Shown piece by piece: positions 1 to 5,493 of a stretch of 8,645 bases of DNA; positions within the stretch are counted from its first letter, which is position 1; the number at the start of each line of letters is the position of its first letter. The notes under the pieces are model-generated. The model was not told the origin of the DNA and ran no database searches. It saw only the letters and a program-made list of their open reading frames with translations. Made by a program: the position numbers and the translations under genes. The DNA comes from an uncultured Burkholderiales bacterium. Lineage in GTDB: Bacteria > Pseudomonadota > Gammaproteobacteria > Burkholderiales > Burkholderiaceae_D. The stretch lies in NCBI GenBank assembly GCA_903904635.1, contig CAIVDH010000022.1:1-8645 (forward strand), written 5' to 3'.

Positions 1-120
1 CCACAAAAACTGATGGTATTGGCGCGCTATACGCGCCGTGGCGGCATTGATATTAATCCCTGGCGCAGTAATTTTTCACTGTCGCAAATGCCTGCCAATG
101 AACGACTGGCAAGACAATAA
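1..120 (+). CDS. queF: NADPH-dependent 7-cyano-7-deazaguanine reductase QueF, C-terminal end (5' truncated by window)
   Basis: Frame 1 is open from the first base to the TAA at 118-120 and encodes 39 residues. It contains the block [16 protein letters not shown] and ends NERLARQ, which I recognise as the C-terminus of long-form proteobacterial QueF. The family reduces 7-cyano-7-deazaguanine (preQ0) to preQ1 in the cytoplasm using NADPH, a late free-base step of queuosine synthesis for tRNA wobble modification. The catalytic Cys and Asp and the N-terminal tunnel-fold half lie outside the window, so activity cannot be judged here. No convincing terminator follows the stop; the next gene, ptsN, starts about 170 bases downstream behind its own -10 box, so it is probably a separate transcription unit. 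The identification rests on a short but distinctive tail. Confidence 0.88.
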   Translation, partial: PQKLMVLARYTRRGGIDINPWRSNFSLSQMPANERLARQ

Positions 121-172
121 ACAACTATCGGTGCGCAACGCATGCTCAGAGAGTCAAAAAACCACGCATTAA

Positions 173-224
173 AATTTTGTCGGCGATTCAAGTGCGTTTC
201 AGCCCTAAATTCGTCGATAAAATT
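173..224. repeat. AT-rich inverted repeat in the queF-ptsN spacer
   Basis: AATTTTGTCG at 173-182 pairs with CGATAAAATT at 215-224, ten pairs including one G-U if transcribed, around a 32-base loop. It is not followed by a T run, so it does not look like a classical intrinsic terminator for queF. It lies 30 bases upstream of the ptsN -10 box and could be a protein-binding site, a weak hairpin, or chance in an AT-rich spacer. Confidence 0.3.
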
Positions 225-253
225 AATCCGGATGCAAGCCGCGAAAATGCGCC

Positions 254-259
254 TATAAT
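254..259 (+). promoter_or_regulatory. -10 box (TATAAT) upstream of ptsN
   Basis: A perfect sigma-70 -10 hexamer TATAAT lies at 254-259. No good -35 hexamer is visible at 16-19 bases upstream (the sequence there is around GATGCA) and no TG extension precedes the box, so an activator or upstream element may be needed. Transcription would start near 266-267, leaving a leader of only about 25 bases before the ptsN ATG at 292. It probably drives ptsN-hprK and possibly genes beyond. No sigma-54 -24/-12 pattern was seen. Confidence 0.5.
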
Positions 260-268
260 TCGTAGCAA

Positions 269-295
269 ATGCCATTATTGTGCGACGCACCATGA
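269..295 (+). other. possible 8-codon leader ORF overlapping the ptsN start
   Basis: ATG at 269-271 opens a frame encoding MPLLCDAP and closes with TGA at 293-295, which overlaps the ptsN ATG at 292-294 as ATGA. The ATG sits about three bases after the predicted transcription start, so it would be read essentially leaderless. This arrangement could couple translation of ptsN, which itself has no visible Shine-Dalgarno sequence. An ORF this short can easily arise by chance, so the call is tentative. Confidence 0.2.
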
Positions 296-765
296 CACAC
301 TTCAGCAAAATTCTACCTGCAATGAATATCGTACTGGACCTGGAATGCTCCAGTAAAAAAAGAGCTTTCGAACAGGCTGGCCTGATTTTCGAGAATAACT
401 GCGGCATTGCCCGCTCTACTGTTTCTGACAACTTATTCGCGCGTGAGCGGCTAGGTTCTACCGGGCTCGGGCATGGCGTAGCAGTCCCGCACGGGCGCAT
501 ACGCGGCCTAAAAGCGCCTCTGGCTGCATTTGTCAGGCTGCATGAGGCGATTCCCTTTGAATCTCCAGATGGCGAACCGGTCAAATTATTAATTTTCCTA
601 CTCATTCCCGACAACGTTACGCAACAGCATCTGGAAATTTTGTCTGAAATTGCTGAAATGTTTTCTGACAAAGTTTTCCGCGCGGCGCTGACCGAAGACA
701 ATGATCCCGTATCACTGCATACACGTCTAACCAGCTGGCATCCTGTAGAGCGGGATCTGGCATAA
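292..765 (+). CDS. ptsN: PTS IIA-like nitrogen regulatory protein PtsN (EIIA-Ntr)
   Basis: The 157-residue product is a full-length EIIA domain of the fructose/mannitol type. It opens with the typical ILP...NIVLDL and SSKKRAFEQAG blocks and carries RERLGSTGLGHGVAVPHGR, in which His67 is the expected phosphorylation site. A second conserved segment, QQHLEILSEIAEMFSD, spans about 111-126. The protein receives phosphate from NPr/HPr in the cytoplasm and regulates partners such as potassium transport and nitrogen-related functions in other proteobacteria; it transports nothing itself. I prefer ATG 292 because family members start just before the ILP motif; an in-frame GTG at 280 would add only four residues, and neither start has a clear ribosome binding site. 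hprK begins three bases after the stop, so the two are surely cotranscribed. Confidence 0.95.
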   Translation: MTHFSKILPAMNIVLDLECSSKKRAFEQAGLIFENNCGIARSTVSDNLFARERLGSTGLGHGVAVPHGRIRGLKAPLAAFVRLHEAIPFESPDGEPVKLLIFLLIPDNVTQQHLEILSEIAEMFSDKVFRAALTEDNDPVSLHTRLTSWHPVERDLA

Positions 766-768
766 GCC

Positions 769-1707
769 ATGCCACTTAACTCGCCACTCTCCATACAACA
801 ACTCTACGACGATAACCTCGCGGCCCTGCAATTGGGTTGGGTTGCGGGTCTTGCAGGAGGCGAACGTTTAATTTTTGGCGATGCCGCTTCAGCGGCTGAC
901 CAGGTTGGCCATCTAAACCTGATCCATCCCGGCAGGATTCAGGTGTTCGGCACTCAAGAAATAGCTTATTTAAAGCGCATCTCCGAAAGCACGCTAACTA
1001 GCCAGACGCGCGAACTGGTGGGAGCCCAACCGCCCGCTTTTATTTTTGCGCAGTCGCTGGAGCCGCACCCGTTTTTCATCAAAATTTGTAATGAACTGAA
1101 CATTCCTTTGCTCTCGACTCCGCTGCAGGCGGCACAAGTTATTGATTACCTGCGGGTTTATCTTTCTAAAAAACTCGCGCTACGCATCACTATGCATGGC
1201 GTATTCATGGATGTACTCGGTGTAGGCGTTTTAATTACTGGCGAATCAGGGCTGGGCAAAAGCGAGCTGGGTTTAGAATTGATCTCGCGTAATCATGGCC
1301 TGGTAGCCGATGACGCTGTAGAGTTTTTGCGGGTTGCGCCGCATATGATAGAAGGCCGCTGTCCCACGCTATTACAAAATTTGCTGGAAGTACGCGGACT
1401 CGGGCTACTGGATATCAAAACCATTTTTGGTGAAACTGCAGTGCGTCGCAAGATGCGCCTGAAACTGATTGTGCATCTGGTCAGAAGAAAAACGCTGGAA
1501 GAAAATTACGAGCGTCTGCCGCTGCATCAGCAAACCCAGGATGTACTCGGACTGCCTATACGTAAAGTGATTATCCCGGTGGAAGCTGGCCGCAATCTCG
1601 CCGTATTACTCGAAGCCGCAGTACGTAACACTATCCTGCAAATGCGCGGCATTAATACGCTGGCTGATTTCATGGAAAGACAACAGCAGGCCATGGGCGA
1701 TGAGTGA
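769..1707 (+). CDS. hprK: HPr kinase/phosphorylase
   Basis: The 312-residue protein has the expected two-part layout: an N-terminal domain (about 1-130) and a C-terminal P-loop kinase domain. Visible motifs are [19 protein letters not shown] with His143, the Walker A sequence GESGLGKS at 158-165, the following LVADDAVE with Asp181 and Asp182, and the signature [12 protein letters not shown] around 205-216. The family phosphorylates and dephosphorylates a serine of HPr (or its homologue) using ATP or pyrophosphate. In most betaproteobacteria it works with an incomplete, regulatory PTS rather than sugar uptake. HPr and enzyme I are not encoded in this window. Length and motifs look intact. The start at ATG 769 follows the ptsN TAA by three bases, which fixes it well. 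The gap to rapZ is 71 bases and holds a possible promoter. Confidence 0.96.
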   Translation: MPLNSPLSIQQLYDDNLAALQLGWVAGLAGGERLIFGDAASAADQVGHLNLIHPGRIQVFGTQEIAYLKRISESTLTSQTRELVGAQPPAFIFAQSLEPHPFFIKICNELNIPLLSTPLQAAQVIDYLRVYLSKKLALRITMHGVFMDVLGVGVLITGESGLGKSELGLELISRNHGLVADDAVEFLRVAPHMIEGRCPTLLQNLLEVRGLGLLDIKTIFGETAVRRKMRLKLIVHLVRRKTLEENYERLPLHQQTQDVLGLPIRKVIIPVEAGRNLAVLLEAAVRNTILQMRGINTLADFMERQQQAMGDE

Positions 1708-1736
1708 ATAATCCACGCAGCTTAACGCTCTGAAGT

Positions 1737-1771
1737 AGATTTGAATCTGTTGCTCTCGTTTCCGCTATCAT
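1737..1771 (+). promoter_or_regulatory. candidate promoter directly upstream of rapZ
   Basis: TATCAT at 1766-1771 resembles a -10 box, with TTGAAT at 1741-1746 as a possible -35 box at the long spacing of 19 bases. The -35 element is embedded in an imperfect palindrome with arms AGATT (1737-1741) and AATCT (1744-1748). The -10 box ends only seven bases before the rapZ ATG, so transcription would start at or next to the A of the start codon. Without a promoter here rapZ would still be transcribed from ptsN-hprK. Confidence 0.35.
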
Positions 1772-1778
1772 CTGTTGC

Positions 1779-2642
1779 ATGCGCATAATCATACTCACCG
1801 GCATTTCCGGCTCTGGCAAATCAGTAGGCTTAAATGCCCTCGAAGATGCCGGATATTTTTGCGTCGACAATTTGCCACCCGCCTTGCTACGTGCGCTGGT
1901 AGAAACGCGCATACAAGAAGGCGCAGAAAATCTTGCTGTCGCTGTTGATGCCCGCAGCGCCTCCTCTCTTTCCGCTTTGCCGGCAGACATAGACTGGTTG
2001 CGTAAGCAGGGTCATAGCATCAAGGTAGTATTCCTGACAGCGAAAACGGAATCCTTGATCAATCGTTTTTCTGAAACCCGCCGCAGTCATCCTCTTTCGC
2101 ACAGAATCACGATCGGCGCGGAACAGGGCAACCGATTAACACTCACCGAATGCATACGCCAGGAGCGCGACATGCTCGCTGAAGTTGAAGGCATGGGACA
2201 CCTGATCGATACTTCAGGTCTGTCTGCCAATCAGCTGCGTGCATGGATTAAAGAATTAATAGAAAGTGAAAGCGCGCCGCTGACTCTGCTTTTTGAATCT
2301 TTTGCATTCAAGTACGGCGTACCGTTAGATGCAGATCTGGTATTTGATGTGCGAGTAGTACCCAATCCCTTTTACGATAAATCTTTGCGTCCGTTGACAG
2401 GTCGCGATCAACCAGTCATTGCGTTTCTTGAAGCACAGGCAGATGCAATCGCACTGATGACAGACATACGCGATTTTGTAGAAAAATGGTTACCGAATTA
2501 CAAACGGGATAATCGTAGTTACCTGACTGTGGCAATTGGCTGCACCGGTGGCCAGCATCGATCAGTATTTATGGTCGAGCGCCTGGCCAGACATTTTCAG
2601 AACAAAGCGGGCGTATTGGTGCGTCACCGCGAACTCGACTAA
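1779..2642 (+). CDS. rapZ: RNase adapter protein RapZ (YvcJ/YhbJ family P-loop protein)
   Basis: The 287-residue product matches the RapZ family along its whole length. The N-terminal P-loop domain has Walker A GISGSGKS at 8-15, then YFCVDNLPP (26-34), VDARS (56-60) and FSETRRSHPL (97-106). The C-terminal domain has LLFESFAFKYGVP (170-182), FDVRVVPNPFY (189-199) and GCTGGQHRSV (254-263). In E. coli RapZ binds glucosamine-6-phosphate and delivers the small RNA GlmZ to RNase E, setting amino-sugar synthesis; that RNA partner is not shown for this organism. The protein ends RHRELD and lacks the Lys/Arg-rich tail of the enteric protein. The start is chosen because the P-loop begins at residue 8, as in relatives; no Shine-Dalgarno sequence precedes it. 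The next gene starts eight bases after its last sense base. Confidence 0.95.
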   Translation: MRIIILTGISGSGKSVGLNALEDAGYFCVDNLPPALLRALVETRIQEGAENLAVAVDARSASSLSALPADIDWLRKQGHSIKVVFLTAKTESLINRFSETRRSHPLSHRITIGAEQGNRLTLTECIRQERDMLAEVEGMGHLIDTSGLSANQLRAWIKELIESESAPLTLLFESFAFKYGVPLDADLVFDVRVVPNPFYDKSLRPLTGRDQPVIAFLEAQADAIALMTDIRDFVEKWLPNYKRDNRSYLTVAIGCTGGQHRSVFMVERLARHFQNKAGVLVRHRELD

Positions 2643-2649
2643 GAAAATC

Positions 2650-3285
2650 ATGGCTGATGTTGCCGATAAGTGGATTGCACTATTCCCGCTCAACACCTTA
2701 CTTTTTCCTGATGGCGTGCTGCCGCTGAGAGTGTTTGAGACGCGTTATGTCGATATGGTACGTGAATGTATGAAAGCAAACGTGCCGTTCGGTGTGGTGG
2801 GCATTAAGGCTGGACAGGAAGTGGGTGCTGTAGCCGAACCGTATGCAGTTGGCACGATTGCCAACATCACACAGTGGGACATGCCGGAATTTGGCGTGCT
2901 GCTGATACAAACCCGCGGCGGCGAGCGCTTCAACATACTGGAAACCCGTCTTTTGCCCAGCAAGCGACTTGAAGCACGCATAGAAATAATAGAACCGGAT
3001 GTGACTGTCTCTGCTGAGGCTGACGAATTATTAAATGTATGCGCAAAAGTACTGGGCATCGTAATACAGGATCTTGAAACGCGGGCGCGTAACGAACATG
3101 CAGAAAATTTCATCAGCCCTTTTTCCGAACCACATAAAATGAACGACACTGCATGGGTAGCTAATCGCTGGTGTGAAATGCTGCCCATTCCGCTAGCGGA
3201 AAAACAGCGCCTGCTTGAGATGACTGATGCAGCAGTGCGGCTGGAAAATATAGAATTTTATTTACGCAAAAACGGTGTGATTTAA
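2650..3285 (+). CDS. stand-alone LON substrate-binding-domain protein
   Basis: The 211-residue product is the N-terminal domain of Lon protease without the AAA+ and protease parts. Typical sequences are IALFPLNTLLFPDGVLPLR (9-27), RVFETRYVDMV (27-37), AVGTIANI (66-73) and the basic-aromatic stretch around RGGERFNI (89-96). The C-terminal part, about 165-205, is predicted helical (WCEMLPIPLAEKQRLLEMTD). Such short LON proteins are widespread in proteobacteria and their role is not established; protein or peptide binding is assumed from the Lon domain. The open frame extends upstream into rapZ to 2536, but ATG 2650 is the right start: it lies seven bases after the rapZ stop, has AAGAAA just before it, and begins close to the FPL motif as in relatives. 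It converges with mutY. Confidence 0.88.
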   Translation: MADVADKWIALFPLNTLLFPDGVLPLRVFETRYVDMVRECMKANVPFGVVGIKAGQEVGAVAEPYAVGTIANITQWDMPEFGVLLIQTRGGERFNILETRLLPSKRLEARIEIIEPDVTVSAEADELLNVCAKVLGIVIQDLETRARNEHAENFISPFSEPHKMNDTAWVANRWCEMLPIPLAEKQRLLEMTDAAVRLENIEFYLRKNGVI

Positions 3286-3295
3286 TCCCCAGTAG

Positions 3296-3330
3296 AAGCT
3301 AACTTAGCTATGGCTTTAGCTTTAGCTTTA
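3296..3330. terminator. repetitive hairpin-forming spacer between convergent LON gene and mutY (possible terminator)
   Basis: The 59-base convergent spacer contains AGCTA-ACT-TAGCT (3297-3309). It also has three tandem copies of GCTTTA (3313-3330). AAGCTAA at 3296-3302 can alternatively pair with TTAGCTT at 3316-3322 or 3322-3328, giving competing hairpins. A terminator is expected here because the genes face each other, but no clean GC stem followed by a T tract is present on either strand. The assignment is therefore weak. Confidence 0.3.
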
Positions 3331-3344
3331 ACTACAACTGCAGA

Positions 3345-4445
3345 CTACGCTGCATCTATGGCCAGCAATAGTTTTTTTACTGGCGCTGGTAATGCCGCGC
3401 TGGCAATGCCTCGCAATGGTATCCATTGATATCCGGATTGCCCGGCCAACTGAAATCGTCTGAGCAGATCTACACGCACTGGTTGCACATGCAATTTGTA
3501 ATGTGTAAATCCATGCGAGAACGCTGGCAATTCATCAAAGGCACTGACTTCGCCAAATTCAGCCAGTGCACTTTCAATGCTGTGTTGCGATACCCGTTCA
3601 GAAACCGATAACGGCATGCGTGAGAGTTCAGGCAGGGATAATAAACCACCCCAGATACCATGATTGGGTCGTGCCTCCATCAGCACATGGCCCTCATGTA
3701 ATACCACCAGCATAACCGTCGATTTTTCTGGAACCGCTTTCTTGGGTTTGCGGGCCGGCAGCTCTGCTGTACGCTCGGTCAATGCAGCCACACAACGTGC
3801 ATGAAATGGGCATTGCTGGCAATTTGGACGACTGCGCGTACACAAGGTTGCGCCCAAGTCCATCAGGCCTTGCGTATAGGCTTCGATATCTTTTGCAGGC
3901 AGATTCGCTTCAGCGCGCTGCCATAGCAGATTTTCTACTTTTTTCTCACCAGGAAATCCTTCAACGCCAAACACACGACAGAACACGCGCTTGACATTAC
4001 CATCGAGAATTGCAGCACGCGCACCGTAAGCAAATGCGGCAATAGCAGCAGCGGTAGATCGGCCTATGCCGGGCAACTGTAATAGCAGTGATGGATCAGA
4101 AGGAAAAACACCATCATATAAATTCATCACTTGCTGTGCGCAGCTATGCAGGTTGCGAGCACGCGAGTAATAACCCAGACCACTCCAGTGCGCCATCACG
4201 TCTTCAGCAGACGCATCGGCTAATTCTTTAACGCTGGCGTAGCTGCTGAGGAAACGCTCATAATAAGGAATGACGGCAGAGACTTGTGTCTGCTGCAGCA
4301 TAATTTCAGAGAGCCATATCCGGTAAGGGTCACGGGTATTTTGCCAGGGCAGTTGATGGCGCCCATGCTTTTTTTGCCAGGCCACTAGCTCAGCAGAAAA
4401 ACTAAGATCGGTTATTGCAGTTTCTTGTTCAAGCAGTCTTTTCAT
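3345..4445 (-). CDS. mutY: A/G-specific adenine DNA glycosylase MutY
   Basis: The 366-residue protein has every hallmark of MutY. SEIMLQQTQV supplies the catalytic Glu47; LPGIGRSTAAAIAAFA (124-139) is the helix-hairpin-helix; AILDGNVKRV supplies Asp148; and C202-x6-C209-x2-C212-x5-C218 ligates the [4Fe-4S] cluster. A NUDIX-like C-terminal domain that reads the oxidised base follows, with NHGIWGGLLSLPE (261-273) and the FTHYKLH segment (313-319) in place of the E. coli Phe-Ser-His loop. The enzyme removes adenine mispaired with 8-oxoguanine, preventing G:C to T:A changes. It is slightly longer than E. coli MutY (350), mainly through an N-terminal extension of about 14 residues. ATG 4445 is the only plausible start; GAAAAAAC just upstream is a weak ribosome binding site. 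mutM ends 97 bases upstream on the same strand. Confidence 0.97.
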   Translation of the reverse strand: MKRLLEQETAITDLSFSAELVAWQKKHGRHQLPWQNTRDPYRIWLSEIMLQQTQVSAVIPYYERFLSSYASVKELADASAEDVMAHWSGLGYYSRARNLHSCAQQVMNLYDGVFPSDPSLLLQLPGIGRSTAAAIAAFAYGARAAILDGNVKRVFCRVFGVEGFPGEKKVENLLWQRAEANLPAKDIEAYTQGLMDLGATLCTRSRPNCQQCPFHARCVAALTERTAELPARKPKKAVPEKSTVMLVVLHEGHVLMEARPNHGIWGGLLSLPELSRMPLSVSERVSQHSIESALAEFGEVSAFDELPAFSHGFTHYKLHVQPVRVDLLRRFQLAGQSGYQWIPLRGIASAALPAPVKKLLLAIDAA

Positions 4446-4465
4446 ATTGTTTTTTCAAGACGCCG

Positions 4466-4485
4466 GTTAAGCTGGTTAGTTAAGC
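4466..4485. repeat. 13-base-period direct repeat upstream of mutY
   Basis: GTTAAGC occurs at 4466-4472 and again at 4479-4485, separated by TGGTTA, which itself resembles the start of the unit. It lies 21-40 bases before the mutY start codon in the mutM-mutY spacer, a position where an operator could act. No good promoter was recognised in this 97-base gap, so mutY may be read from the mutM promoter. The repeat could equally be chance. Confidence 0.2.
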
Positions 4486-4542
4486 AGACACCATAAAACA
4501 GAGTGCTAATCAGATGATTTAATTAGATGCGCAGTAGCCTAA

Positions 4543-5364
4543 TTAACGCTGACAGCGTACACAGTAAAACGTAGACCGCTGCCCTTGCGTGATGCGGCGT
4601 ATCAGCGAACCACAGACGCGGCAAGATTCTGCTTCGCGATCATAAACAAAATAATTTTGCTGAAAATAACCGGACTGTCCATCTGCGCCTATGAAATCTC
4701 GCAAACTGCTGCCACCTTGTTCTATCGCTGCTGCCAGTATGCGACGAATTGCCAGCCCCAGTTTGTCATAGCGTTTACGCGCAATGCGTTTAGCGGCAGT
4801 ATTAGGATGAATACCCGCCTCAAACAAACTTTCACATGCATATATATTGCCAACACCAACCACGATATCACCTGCAAGCAGCACTTGCTTGATTGTTGCA
4901 CTTCGAGTGCGTGTCTGACGAAACAATAATTCACCCAGATCAAGATACGATAAGGGCTCAACGCCCAAGCTGCGCAACAACAGATGCGTCTCTATCGGCC
5001 CTTCTTCAACACCATGCCACAACACGGCACCAAATCTGCGCGGGTCATTGAAACGCAGCAGCGTATCTTCAAGCAGCAAATCAAAATGATCATGCTTTTC
5101 TGGCAAATGTTTTTTTGGCAGTATGCGCAGATGACCAGACATACCCAAATGAATAATCAGCGTTCCATGTAAAAAATGTATCAGCAAATACTTGCCACGA
5201 CGACCAGTGATCGTGATGCGCTGTTCTTTTAAAAGCTCTGGCAGCGCAGGTGGAAATGGCCAGCGCAATCCAGCGCGGCGCATCACTACACCTTGGACTA
5301 CATGCCCTTCGAGATGCGGCGCAACCCCAAGTCGGGTCACTTCAACTTCAGGTAATTCTGGCAT
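4543..5364 (-). CDS. mutM: formamidopyrimidine-DNA glycosylase MutM (Fpg)
   Basis: The 273-residue product starts MPELPEVEVTR, giving the N-terminal Pro2 nucleophile (after Met removal) and Glu3. Lys58 in RRGKYLL, Met75 in HLGMSG, Arg110/Phe111 in NDPRRFGA and Asn173 in VGVGNIYA correspond to known DNA-contacting and intercalating residues. The C-terminal zinc finger is C248-x2-C251-x16-C268-x2-C271 with QRSTF carrying Arg263. The enzyme excises 8-oxoguanine opposite C and ring-opened purines and cuts the strand by beta,delta-elimination. Length is normal (E. coli 269). Small departures are Leu12 where the family usually has Arg (TRRG) and Cys177 in the NIYACES segment, neither at a catalytic position. 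It is divergent from the TPR gene, with a 129-base shared promoter region, and precedes mutY. No strong Shine-Dalgarno sequence is seen before ATG 5364. Confidence 0.97.
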   Translation of the reverse strand: MPELPEVEVTRLGVAPHLEGHVVQGVVMRRAGLRWPFPPALPELLKEQRITITGRRGKYLLIHFLHGTLIIHLGMSGHLRILPKKHLPEKHDHFDLLLEDTLLRFNDPRRFGAVLWHGVEEGPIETHLLLRSLGVEPLSYLDLGELLFRQTRTRSATIKQVLLAGDIVVGVGNIYACESLFEAGIHPNTAAKRIARKRYDKLGLAIRRILAAAIEQGGSSLRDFIGADGQSGYFQQNYFVYDREAESCRVCGSLIRRITQGQRSTFYCVRCQR

Positions 5365-5375
5365 CAGCTAGTTAG

Positions 5376-5418
5376 ATCAGAAAGTCTCGGGAAGCCCGCA
5401 TCAGAAATTCCGACTTTC
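5376..5418. repeat. nested direct and inverted repeats in the mutM/TPR divergent promoter region
   Basis: GAAAGTC (5380-5386) and GACTTTC (5412-5418) form a perfect inverted repeat; its 25-base interior holds a small CGGG-AAG-CCCG hairpin (5388-5398). The octamer ATCAGAAA is directly repeated at 5376-5383 and 5400-5407, a 24-base period. The right arm overlaps the -35 position of the candidate TPR promoter and the left arm lies within 25 bases of the mutM start codon, so a bound protein could affect both genes. Confidence 0.35.
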
Positions 5419-5422
5419 GGCG

Positions 5423-5443
5423 TAAAATCTGTACTCGTACAAT
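5423..5443 (+). promoter_or_regulatory. candidate -10 boxes for the TPR-lolB-ispE operon
   Basis: Two -10-like hexamers occur: TAAAAT at 5423-5428 and TACAAT at 5438-5443. Neither has a convincing -35 box; the position 17 bases before TACAAT is TTTCGG, inside the inverted repeat described separately. Starting from TACAAT the leader would be about 45 bases before the TTG start at 5494. Confidence 0.35.
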
Positions 5444-5482
5444 TCAACATCATCACCCAGCGATGGTTTGCCATCAACGCAC

Positions 5483-5486
5483 AGGA
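5483..5486 (+). promoter_or_regulatory. Shine-Dalgarno sequence supporting the TTG start of the TPR gene
   Basis: AGGA at 5483-5486 lies seven bases before TTG 5494. No in-frame ATG exists nearby (the ATG at 5463 is in another frame and soon stops), and the encoded sequence from the TTG is a proper signal peptide, so this site decides the start. Confidence 0.7.
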
Positions 5487-5493
5487 TAACCAC

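Noticed and set aside
121..253. intrinsic terminator after queF
   Set aside because: The inverted repeat present has a 32-base loop and no T tract, so it does not meet the pattern.
280..291. GTG start for ptsN four codons upstream
   Set aside because: It has no ribosome binding site and relatives begin just before the ILP motif; ATG 292 is more likely, though this is not certain.
27..794. 255-codon minus-strand open frame covering the ptsN region
   Set aside because: It lies antisense to ptsN, which has clear EIIA motifs, and its translation is Ser/Arg-rich with no recognisable domain; it also overlaps the end of queF.
2536..2649. N-terminal extension of the LON protein inside rapZ
   Set aside because: The extra 38 codons overlap the conserved RapZ C-terminus in another frame and are absent from relatives; ATG 2650 with AAGAAA upstream fits better.
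2745..3188. 147-codon minus-strand frame inside the LON gene
   Set aside because: It is antisense to a recognisable coding sequence and has a low-complexity Ser-rich translation without motifs.
4585..4929. 114-codon plus-strand frame inside mutM
   Set aside because: It is antisense to the intact MutM reading frame and shows no domain or ribosome binding site.
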